Assembly: GCA_017483425.1 (NCBI GenBank) | Contig: JAFUWM010000279.1 | Location: forward strand, 1 to 18,615 | Direction of reading: 5' to 3' | Length of the DNA: 18,615 nt | Source of the DNA: Lachnospiraceae bacterium | GTDB lineage: Bacteria > Bacillota > Clostridia > Lachnospirales > Lachnospiraceae | Part shown: piece after piece, positions 1 through 5,960 of the stretch | Layout of the letters: every line of letters begins with the position of its first letter | Position numbering within the stretch: the first letter of the stretch is position 1 | Notes under the pieces: generated by a model | What the model was told of the DNA's origin: nothing | What the model saw: the letters and a program-made list of their open reading frames with translations, nothing else | Database searches by the model: none | Translations under genes and position numbers: made by a program

Positions 1-155
1 ATACGGATGGGGCTAGTAGCATACGTGTTTATTATAAAGGAACTGTGTTGCAGCATATGGCCGATGCGGTATCAACAGGAACGGTCATCGGCATCCTGAT
101 TTATTTCCTTATGCCCGTGATACGAAAAAAGAGAGAAGGGAAAGCGGACAGATGA
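1..155 (+). CDS. C-terminal end of an integral membrane protein (partial)
   Basis: An open frame enters from the left edge (first full codon at 3) and ends at the TGA at 153-155, giving about 50 residues. It has a hydrophobic stretch near VIGILIYFLMPVI followed by a basic tail (RKKREGK). That is what a last transmembrane helix with a cytoplasmic positive end looks like. The stop overlaps the next gene's start (ATGA), so the two are translationally coupled. Its place ahead of rhamnose genes would suit a sugar transporter or an ECF-type substrate component. That is inference only, since too little of the protein is present to assign a family. Confidence 0.6.
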   Translation, partial: TDGASSIRVYYKGTVLQHMADAVSTGTVIGILIYFLMPVIRKKREGKADR

Positions 156-712
156 GAGACAGGCTTGCTATCTTTGATATGGACGGAACCCTGATAGACA
201 CATGTATGGTTAATTTCAAGTCATATCAGGCGGCGCTTGCGGAAGAAAAAATAGATCTTACATATGAGCATTTTAAAAAAGAATGCTTCGGTAAAGGCTA
301 TAAAGACTATCTGCCGCCGCTGATCGGTGAAGACAGGGAAATGCTTGAGCGGGTGCACAAAAGAAAGATAACCTTATATAAGGGATATATTGATGAGGCA
401 AAGTTGAATTTTGCGCTGATGGATTTCATAAGGGGAATGAAGGATAAATACCATATGGCGCTTGTCACGACAGCGTCAAAAGAAAATGTATATAACATGA
501 TCGATCATTTCGGACTGGGGGAAGACTTTGAGCTGGTGCTTACTGCGGAGGATATACCGAAGCATAAGCCTGATCCGGAGGGATTTTTGATGGCCATGAA
601 TAAATTTGACATCCCGCCGGACAGGACGGTCATATTTGAGGACTCAAAGGTAGGGATAGAGGCCGCAAAGCGAAGCGGCGCAAGCGTATTGAAGGTTGAA
701 GCATTTAGATGA
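152..712 (+). CDS. HAD-superfamily phosphatase (beta-phosphoglucomutase/phosphoglycolate phosphatase-like)
   Basis: This 186-residue protein shows the ordered HAD motifs. Motif I is FDMDGTLIDT, with nucleophile D9 and acid/base D11. Motif II is VTTAS (Thr106/107). The motif III lysine lies in KHKPDPEGF (K137/K139), and motif IV is FEDSKVGIEAA (E163/D164). Residues 15-85 form the small helical C1-type cap, so it belongs with the PGMB/Gph-like HADs. It is a little shorter than the usual 210-230 residues. The start codon overlaps the stop of the membrane protein, and rhaD follows 25 bp downstream, so it probably belongs to the rhamnose operon. A role in clearing a phosphorylated sugar or trioses is plausible, but the substrate cannot be read from the sequence. 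Confidence 0.85.
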   Translation: MRDRLAIFDMDGTLIDTCMVNFKSYQAALAEEKIDLTYEHFKKECFGKGYKDYLPPLIGEDREMLERVHKRKITLYKGYIDEAKLNFALMDFIRGMKDKYHMALVTTASKENVYNMIDHFGLGEDFELVLTAEDIPKHKPDPEGFLMAMNKFDIPPDRTVIFEDSKVGIEAAKRSGASVLKVEAFR

Positions 713-737
713 TCCAATTTATAAGGGGGTATAAAAA

Positions 738-1595
738 ATGAAGGTATTGGACATGACATTTGTACAGGGATTCATCCGTATGGCGGACGACGGGTTCCGT
801 CTGGGCTGGCATGAGAGGAACGGAGGAAACCTGTCGTATCGCATCAAGCCTGAGGAGATCGAGATAATAGCTCCTCGTCTTAGGCAGGACGGGCCGTGGA
901 TCCCTATAGGAGCAAAGGTTCCGGAGCTTGCGGGGGAACATTTTCTCGTGACAGGCAGCGGGAAGTTTTTCAGGGATATAAAAGATGACCCCGAGGCTAC
1001 GCTCGCTATAATAGGCCTTGATGACAAGGGTGAGAATTATCAGCTTAAATGGGGGCTGGTAGAGGGTGGCAAGCCTACGAGCGAGCTGCCGTCGCATCTG
1101 ATGAACCATCAGGTAAAAAAGCGCACGACAAACGGAACATACAGAGTTATCTATCATGCGCATCCGGCAAATATAATAGCGCTGACCTTTGTACTTCCGC
1201 TTGAGGACGAGGTGTTTACAAGGGAGCTTTGGGAGATGGCTACGGAATGTCCGGTGGTATTTCCTGATGGAGTAGGAGTAGTAGGCTGGATGGTACCTGG
1301 CGGAGAGGACATCGCCATCGCTACGAGCAGGCTCATGGAAAAGTATGATGCGGCGATCTGGGCTCATCACGGGATCTTCTGCGCAGGAGAGGGCGCTCAT
1401 ACTACATTCGGACTTATGCACACGATCGAGAAGTCAGCGGAGATCCTTGTGAAAGTGCTTTCCATGTCAAATGGCAAACGTCAGACCATAGAGCCCGATA
1501 ACTTCAGGGAGCTCGCAAAAGCATTCAAGGTGGAGCTTCCGGAGAAATTCCTGTATGAAAAGAAGTCCAACGCAATAACGGAAACAGAAGAGTAA
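738..1595 (+). CDS. rhaD: Rhamnulose-1-phosphate aldolase
   Basis: RhaD splits L-rhamnulose 1-phosphate into DHAP and L-lactaldehyde in the cytosol. The 285 residues match the family length (E. coli RhaD is 274) and it is a class II, zinc-dependent aldolase of the aldolase/adducin fold. The expected catalytic set is visible: E116 in TSELPSH, H140 and H142 in YHAHPAN, and H211 in WAHHGIF, one residue off the E. coli numbering. The GGNLSYR segment near residue 30 is the phosphate-binding region of this fold. A good AGGGGG site lies just before the ATG. The C-terminus is charged and has no amphipathic targeting helix, unlike the second aldolase at 5121, so it is probably cytosolic. It lies between the HAD gene and rhaB. 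Confidence 0.95.
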   Translation: MKVLDMTFVQGFIRMADDGFRLGWHERNGGNLSYRIKPEEIEIIAPRLRQDGPWIPIGAKVPELAGEHFLVTGSGKFFRDIKDDPEATLAIIGLDDKGENYQLKWGLVEGGKPTSELPSHLMNHQVKKRTTNGTYRVIYHAHPANIIALTFVLPLEDEVFTRELWEMATECPVVFPDGVGVVGWMVPGGEDIAIATSRLMEKYDAAIWAHHGIFCAGEGAHTTFGLMHTIEKSAEILVKVLSMSNGKRQTIEPDNFRELAKAFKVELPEKFLYEKKSNAITETEE

Positions 1596-1625
1596 ATAAA
1601 GACGGATTTTCTAAATATTTTACTC

Positions 1626-1655
1626 TTTAACAGATGCGGTCTGGTTTCGTATACT
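1626..1655 (+). promoter_or_regulatory. Possible sigma-A promoter for rhaBA
   Basis: In the 104-bp gap between rhaD and rhaB, TTTAAC (1626-1631) is followed after 18 bp by TATACT (1650-1655). Both boxes are imperfect but sensibly spaced, and the gap is wider than others in this cluster. It could be a secondary internal promoter. Coding-strand AT bias could also produce it by chance. Confidence 0.3.
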
Positions 1656-1699
1656 GTATGTTAGTTGGTTAGCAGGCTTTACATTTATGGGGGATCAGT

Positions 1700-3109
1700 A
1701 TGGGAGATTATTTTCTTGCCGTTGATATAGGGGCTTCAAGCGGGCGTCATATTCTGGGATCGGTGGAAGCCGGAAAGATCGTTCTCGAGGAGATATACCG
1801 CTTTGAGAACGGTATGAAGCATGAGGGCAACTCTCTGCTCTGGGATACGGGGCATCTGTTTGATGAGATCGTAAACGGGTTAAAGAAGTGCAAGGACGAG
1901 GGAAAGATACCTGTCATGATGGGGATTGATACCTGGGGAGTGGATTATGTGCTGCTTGATGAAAATGATGAAGTGGCGGGTCGAACCTACGGGTATCGCG
2001 ACCACAGGACGGATGGCTATCCTGAGAAGGTCTACGGAATAATTCCGGAAAAAGAACTGTATGCCCATACGGGTACGCAGAAGCAGGTGTTTAATACCAT
2101 TTTTCAGTTGTCCGCGTTAAAGGATACAGAGCCGGAGGTTCTTGACAGCGCCCGGACTATGCTTATGATGCCGGATTATTTCGGATTCAGGCTTACGGGA
2201 GTAAAGAAACAGGAATACACGAACGCAACAACGACTGGTCTTATTAACGCCAAAACCAATGACTGGGATAAAGAGCTGATAAAGAAGCTGGAACTTCCCG
2301 AAAGGATCTTCCTCTCTCCGGAAAAGCCCGGAACAACGCTCGGGAATTTGAAGCCGGAGATACAGGAGGCGGTTGGATTCGACCTGACGGTCATGATAAT
2401 AGGAAGCCATGACACGGCCTCTGCCGTGATGTCAGTACCTTCAACCGAGGACGACACTCTTTATATAAGCTCCGGGACATGGTCTCTCATGGGAGTGGAA
2501 AATCCCTCGGCTGTCACGACTGATGCGGCGAGGGACGCAAATTTCACCAATGAGGGAGGCTATGATTACAGATACAGATTCCTCAAGAATATAATGGGAC
2601 TCTGGATGATACAGCAGGTGCGGCATGAGCTTAATGACGGATATTCCTTTGCCGAGCTCTGTGACATGGCAGAAAAAGAAAAAGAGTTTCCTTCAAGAGT
2701 AGAGGCAAACGCTCCCCGCTTTCTCTCGCCGGACAACATGCAGGATGAGATAAAGAAAGCAATAAAAGAAAGCGGCCAGAAAGAGCCGGAAAATGTTGGC
2801 CAGATGGCGACGGTAATTTACCAGAGCCTGGCGGAAGCATATGCGGAGACATTGAAAGAGATCGAGTCGATCACCGGTAAGCACTATGAAGCGGTAAACA
2901 TTATCGGAGGAGGCTCAAAAGCGGCGTACCTTAACCAGCTTACGGCTAATGCCTGCAAAAGGAAGGTCATAGCGGGTCCGGATGAGGGTACGGCGATAGG
3001 AAACCTTATGTGTCAGATGATAGGATCAGGGGTCTTCAGGGACTTGAAGGATGCCAGGGAATCAGTCGCAAGGTCATTTGATATAAAAAGCTTTGAACCA
3101 AACCAGTAA
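1700..3109 (+). CDS. rhaB: Rhamnulokinase
   Basis: RhaB is an FGGY-family kinase that phosphorylates L-rhamnulose at O-1 with ATP. The N-terminal phosphate-1 motif is AVDIGASSGRHI (residues 7-18). MGIDTWGVDYVLLDE (74-88) matches the sugar-binding region. D238 in GSHDTASAV is at the position of the catalytic base (D237 in E. coli). IIGGGSKAAYLNQLTANA near residue 400 is the ATP/adenosine motif. The length of 469 residues is normal for the family (about 470-490). A GGGGGA ribosome site precedes the ATG. rhaA follows after a 38-bp gap, so rhaB and rhaA are co-transcribed. Confidence 0.96.
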   Translation: MGDYFLAVDIGASSGRHILGSVEAGKIVLEEIYRFENGMKHEGNSLLWDTGHLFDEIVNGLKKCKDEGKIPVMMGIDTWGVDYVLLDENDEVAGRTYGYRDHRTDGYPEKVYGIIPEKELYAHTGTQKQVFNTIFQLSALKDTEPEVLDSARTMLMMPDYFGFRLTGVKKQEYTNATTTGLINAKTNDWDKELIKKLELPERIFLSPEKPGTTLGNLKPEIQEAVGFDLTVMIIGSHDTASAVMSVPSTEDDTLYISSGTWSLMGVENPSAVTTDAARDANFTNEGGYDYRYRFLKNIMGLWMIQQVRHELNDGYSFAELCDMAEKEKEFPSRVEANAPRFLSPDNMQDEIKKAIKESGQKEPENVGQMATVIYQSLAEAYAETLKEIESITGKHYEAVNIIGGGSKAAYLNQLTANACKRKVIAGPDEGTAIGNLMCQMIGSGVFRDLKDARESVARSFDIKSFEPNQ

Positions 3110-3147
3110 TAACACTACATAAAAAACTATTAAGGAGGAGGCAACTT

Positions 3148-4467
3148 ATGAGTGAAGAAAAGAACCTGTGGGAAAAGATCGGAGAAGTAGCGGAAACACT
3201 GAATACAGAGGCAAGGTATGAGGCCGCGAAGCAGCTGTACGCCGGGATAGGTGTTGATACCGATGCCGCTATTGAAAAGCTGAGTAATGTGACGGTTTCG
3301 CTTCACTGCTGGCAGGGCGATGATGTCAGGGGATTTGATACAGACCCCAGCAAGCCTTTGACGGGAGGAATACAGACGACCGGAAATTATCCCGGACGGG
3401 CGCGCACTCCGGAGGAGCTTATGGCTGACTATGAAAAGGTTCTTTCTCTCTGCCCCGGCAAAAAGAAGCTCAACCTTCATGCAAGCTATGCGATATTTGA
3501 TGAGGGCGGCTTTGTAGATCGTGACAAGATTGAGCCGAAGCATTTCTCCAAATGGGTTGAGTTTGCAAAGAAGAACGGCATAGGCCTTGATTTCAATCCT
3601 ACTTTCTTTTCACATCCGAATATGAAGAACGGGCTCACACTTTCAAGTCCTGATGAAAAGAACCGCAAATTCTGGATAGACCATGGAAAGGCATGCGTGA
3701 GGATCGCTGAGTACTTTGCGAAAGAAACAGGTATCCCCTGTGTAATGAATATCTGGATCGGCGACGGATACAAGGATATCCCGGCTGATCGTAAAGGACC
3801 GAGGGAGAGATATAAGGATTCGATAGAGCAGATAATCAGCGAACCGCATGATCCCAAGCAGGTAAAGATCACGGTGGAGTCAAAGGTGTTTGGAATAGGA
3901 GTGGAGAGCTACACGGCAGGATCGGCTGAGTTTACACTTCTCTTTGCCGCGACCCACCCCGGCATACTGCCCCTTATGGATAATGGTCACTATCATCCTA
4001 CAGAGATGGTTTCTGATAAGATATCATCCCTGCTCTGCTATTTTGATGAGATCGCTCTCCATATCACGAGACCCGTAAGATGGGATTCGGATCATGTGGT
4101 GATACTTGACGATGAAACAAAGGAGATCGCGAAGGAGATAGTCCGCAACGGAGACAGCCTTGACAGGGTTAATATAGCGCTTGATTACTTTGACGCCAGC
4201 ATCAACCGTATTTCCGCGTGGACCGTAGGATTCCGTTCGCTTCAGAAGGCTCTGCTGATGGCGCTTTGCACTCCCAATAAGGAGTTTAAAAAGCTGCAGG
4301 ATACAAACCAGCTTACAAAGCTCATGGCAAAGCAGGAGGAGCTTAAGGTATATCCTTTCGGAGATGTCTGGGAAGAATATCTTTTAAAGAACGATGCACC
4401 GAGCGAGCTTTCATGGTATAATGAGGTCGAGAAGTACGAAAAGGAAGTTCTCTCAAAGAGGGTATAA
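3148..4467 (+). CDS. rhaA: L-rhamnose isomerase
   Basis: RhaA converts L-rhamnose to L-rhamnulose, using two divalent metals in a TIM barrel. The 439 residues include diagnostic segments: SLHCWQGDDVRGF (51-63), GLDFNPTFFSHP (146-157), MNIWIGDGYKDIP (200-212), TVESKVFGIGVESYT (242-256), DNGHYHPTE (278-286) and RWDSDHVV (311-318). Likely metal ligands are E244, D278, H281 or H283, and D313/D315, judged from the family pattern. The length is slightly above the E. coli enzyme (419) and typical of Firmicutes. A strong AAGGAGG site precedes the ATG. Confidence 0.97.
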   Translation: MSEEKNLWEKIGEVAETLNTEARYEAAKQLYAGIGVDTDAAIEKLSNVTVSLHCWQGDDVRGFDTDPSKPLTGGIQTTGNYPGRARTPEELMADYEKVLSLCPGKKKLNLHASYAIFDEGGFVDRDKIEPKHFSKWVEFAKKNGIGLDFNPTFFSHPNMKNGLTLSSPDEKNRKFWIDHGKACVRIAEYFAKETGIPCVMNIWIGDGYKDIPADRKGPRERYKDSIEQIISEPHDPKQVKITVESKVFGIGVESYTAGSAEFTLLFAATHPGILPLMDNGHYHPTEMVSDKISSLLCYFDEIALHITRPVRWDSDHVVILDDETKEIAKEIVRNGDSLDRVNIALDYFDASINRISAWTVGFRSLQKALLMALCTPNKEFKKLQDTNQLTKLMAKQEELKVYPFGDVWEEYLLKNDAPSELSWYNEVEKYEKEVLSKRV

Positions 4468-4479
4468 CGGATTGGAGCA

Positions 4480-4519
4480 TGATACCGTTCGAGGCGTATT
4501 TTGCCGAGTTACGGTATCA
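4480..4519 (+). repeat. 9-bp inverted repeat (TGATACCGT / ACGGTATCA)
   Basis: Arms at 4480-4488 and 4511-4519 are perfect complements separated by 22 bases. A short GGC/GCC pair inside (4492-4494 and 4503-4505) could extend the fold. It lies between rhaA and the small ORF. No T-run follows, so it is not a convincing terminator. It may be a processing or stability hairpin in the mRNA, or a protein site with arms about three helical turns apart. Confidence 0.45.
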
Positions 4520-4543
4520 GCATCCGACCGGACAGAATCAGAT

Positions 4544-4560
4544 ATAAAACTGCGTTTTAT
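4544..4560 (+). repeat. Perfect 7-bp palindrome abutting the ribosome site of the small ORF
   Basis: ATAAAAC (4544-4550), TGC, GTTTTAT (4554-4560) form a tight inverted repeat that ends directly against GGAGGAGG (4561-4568). As RNA it would be an AU-rich hairpin touching the Shine-Dalgarno. As DNA it repeats the ATAAAAC/GTTTTAT core of the larger palindrome at 4994-5031. Confidence 0.45.
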
Positions 4561-4574
4561 GGAGGAGGCATATC

Positions 4575-4877
4575 ATGGCAAGGACATACAAAAAAGCCGC
4601 AAAAACAGAAGCTGCTCCGGCTCCCGCTAAGTCGGCGATACCGGTAGAACCGGTATCATCGGAAAAAGCTGCAGAGCCGCAGTCAACAGTGACTAAAACA
4701 CAGGTGAAGCCTTCTGTGAAGGCACCGGCTAAAGCTGCGGATTCGGTGATAGCTTCCCCTGATAAGTCGGTTATGCAGAAGATTGTATATCAGCCAAGCT
4801 CCCAGATACTGACAAGGGAGGTCGGTCCCGATGAAACTTTCGGTATAGGTGACGATATGCCTATATACTATCTGTAG
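4575..4877 (+). CDS. Small Ala/Lys/Pro-rich protein, function unknown
   Basis: This is a 100-residue ORF with an excellent ribosome site (GGAGGAGG, 7 bp before the ATG), followed by a terminator. I do not recognise the family. Residues 1-65 are low in complexity, rich in Ala, Lys, Pro, Ser and Val, and probably disordered, somewhat like histone-H1 or linker tails. Residues 66-100 look folded or conserved, with MQKIVYQPSSQILTREV and an acidic stretch ending GDDMPIYYL. There is no signal peptide, no membrane segment and no cysteine. As the last gene of the rhamnose transcript and next to a BMC operon it might be an accessory or scaffold protein. It could equally be a general Lachnospiraceae small protein that happens to sit here. 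Confidence 0.7.
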   Translation: MARTYKKAAKTEAAPAPAKSAIPVEPVSSEKAAEPQSTVTKTQVKPSVKAPAKAADSVIASPDKSVMQKIVYQPSSQILTREVGPDETFGIGDDMPIYYL

Positions 4878-4910
4878 TTACCGGTTATAGAATTATCCGA
4901 TACATACACA

Positions 4911-4938
4911 GGCCTCCGGTGAAAGCCGGGGGTCTTTT
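4911..4938 (+). terminator. Rho-independent terminator of the rhamnose operon
   Basis: GGCCTCCGG (4911-4919) pairs with CCGGGGGTC (4926-4934) over nine positions, allowing two G-U pairs, around a six-base loop. TTTT (4935-4938) follows. It lies 33 bp after the small ORF and separates the rha genes from the BMC operon. Confidence 0.8.
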
Positions 4939-4993
4939 GTACCTCTGAAATCCAACATTTCCCACAATCCGAAATGCAGTTTACATAACAAAA

Positions 4994-5031
4994 CAACATA
5001 AAACCACACAAAACAATGTGGTTTTATGTTG
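4994..5031 (+). promoter_or_regulatory. 15-bp perfect inverted repeat, likely operator of the BMC operon
   Basis: The left arm at 4994-5008 (CAACATAAAACCACA) and right arm at 5017-5031 (TGTGGTTTTATGTTG) are exact reverse complements around an 8-base spacer. The right arm overlaps the first three bases of the -35 box TTGACT. A related AC-rich stretch precedes it (ACATAACAAAAC at 4983-4994). The symmetry and position suit a dimeric regulator that blocks or recruits polymerase. The DeoR-type protein encoded in this operon is the obvious candidate, by inference. An mRNA hairpin is less likely because the repeat lies upstream of the expected transcript start. Confidence 0.75.
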
Positions 5032-5057
5032 ACTTTGGTGCAAAGTGTGTATATAAT
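5029..5057 (+). promoter_or_regulatory. Sigma-A promoter of the BMC operon
   Basis: TTGACT (5029-5034) and TATAAT (5052-5057) are separated by exactly 17 bp, a near-consensus vegetative promoter. Transcription should start near 5063-5065, giving a leader of about 57 bases before the ATG at 5121, which has an AGAAAGG ribosome site. No other equally strong promoter is seen until after rhaM, so it probably drives 5121-17596. Confidence 0.85.
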
Positions 5058-5120
5058 TGATACATGTGTAATTTCTGAAAGGTATGTAAAAAACCAAATC
5101 AATAAAGAAAGGAAAACGAA

Positions 5121-5924
5121 ATGGCACCAAACGAGTACGAAATCAAGAAACAGATCTGTGACATCGGTAAGCGGATCTACAACCGTAACATGGTTGCTGC
5201 AAATGACGGAAACATTTCTGTCAAACTTTCCGACAACGAATTCCTGTGTACGCCTACCGGCGTGTCAAAGGGTTTCATGACTCCCGAGTTCATCTGCAAG
5301 GTTGACGCAAAGGGTCAGGTGATCCAGGCAAACAAAGGGTTCCGGCCTTCATCCGAGATCAAGATGCACATGCGCGTCTATGAAAAGAGACCTGATGTGA
5401 ATGCGGTAGTACATGCGCATCCGACATTTGCTACTGCTTTTGCAATAGCAGGCATACCGCTCACACAGCCTATAATGCCCGAGGCGGTTATAGCACTCGG
5501 CTGCGTGCCGATTGCTCCCTACGGAACACCTTCCACCATGGAGATACCTGATGCGGTAGAGCCTTATCTGGAGCATTTTGACGCTGTACTTCTTGAGAGC
5601 CACGGCGCGCTTACCTGGTCAGGGGATCTGCTTGCGGCATATCACAAGATGGAGTCGGTTGAGTTCTATGCAGAGCTTCTCTACAAGGCAAGACAGCTTG
5701 GCGGGCCTAAGGAATTCGATCAGAAGACGGTTCAGAGGCTATATGAGATCCGCCGTCAGATGGGACTCCCCGGCAGACATCCCGCTGATCTCTGCCTGAA
5801 CAAAGGCACGGCAAACTGCCACAACTGCGGAAGCTGCAGCTCGGACAGTAGCGCATCGGGACAGACTAATGATGAGTTGATCTCCGAGATAACCAAAAAA
5901 GTACTTGCGTCGCTTGGCAAGTAA
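5121..5924 (+). CDS. fucA: L-fuculose-1-phosphate aldolase (class II), BMC-targeted
   Basis: This enzyme cleaves fuculose-1-phosphate, and in BMC relatives probably rhamnulose-1-phosphate, to DHAP and L-lactaldehyde. Residues 1-215 are the class II aldolase/adducin fold. They contain NDGNISVKL (28-36), FRPSSEIKMH with E79, VVHAHPTF with zinc ligands H98 and H100, and LESHGAL with H161. A tail absent from E. coli FucA (215 residues) follows. It has a linker with C225, C233, C236 and C239 (CHNCGSC core), then a Ser/Gly spacer and the amphipathic helix DELISEITKKVLASLGK (251-267). The helix is a classical C-terminal encapsulation peptide, so the enzyme should be luminal. It is the first gene of the BMC operon. 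No fucI or fucK is present in the window, so the actual substrate may be rhamnulose-1-phosphate. Confidence 0.93.
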   Translation: MAPNEYEIKKQICDIGKRIYNRNMVAANDGNISVKLSDNEFLCTPTGVSKGFMTPEFICKVDAKGQVIQANKGFRPSSEIKMHMRVYEKRPDVNAVVHAHPTFATAFAIAGIPLTQPIMPEAVIALGCVPIAPYGTPSTMEIPDAVEPYLEHFDAVLLESHGALTWSGDLLAAYHKMESVEFYAELLYKARQLGGPKEFDQKTVQRLYEIRRQMGLPGRHPADLCLNKGTANCHNCGSCSSDSSASGQTNDELISEITKKVLASLGK

Positions 5925-5940
5925 TGATCCATAAATATGA

Positions 5941-5947
5941 AAGGAGG
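5941..5947 (+). promoter_or_regulatory. Ribosome binding site that decides the start of the aldehyde dehydrogenase
   Basis: AAGGAGG lies just after the first in-frame ATG (5937-5939), so that ATG cannot be served by it. In-frame starts downstream are CTG at 5952 (4-base spacing) and GTG at 5961 (13-base spacing). GTG is preferred because it places SVDERF at the N-terminus, as in relatives. CTG remains possible. Confidence 0.6.
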
Positions 5948-5960
5948 TAATCTGGGTAAA

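Noticed and set aside
705..1421. A 238-residue open frame on the - strand
   Set aside because: It lies opposite rhaD, which has full catalytic motifs and a good ribosome site. Its translation shows no family pattern.
4394..4630. A 78-residue + strand frame across the end of rhaA
   Set aside because: It overlaps rhaA and the small ORF in another frame and has no ribosome site or recognisable motif.
4983..5008. AC-rich near-repeats before the palindrome as a CRISPR or tandem repeat
   Set aside because: There are only two imperfect units with no spacers. They are better treated as part of the regulatory region.
5029..5120. Catabolite-repression (cre) site or riboswitch in the BMC operon leader
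   Set aside because: No match to the cre pattern was found, and the 57-base leader is too short and unstructured for a known riboswitch.
5937..5960. ATG at 5937 as the start of the aldehyde dehydrogenase
   Set aside because: The AAGGAGG site lies downstream of it, and the added eight residues would be encoded by the ribosome site itself.
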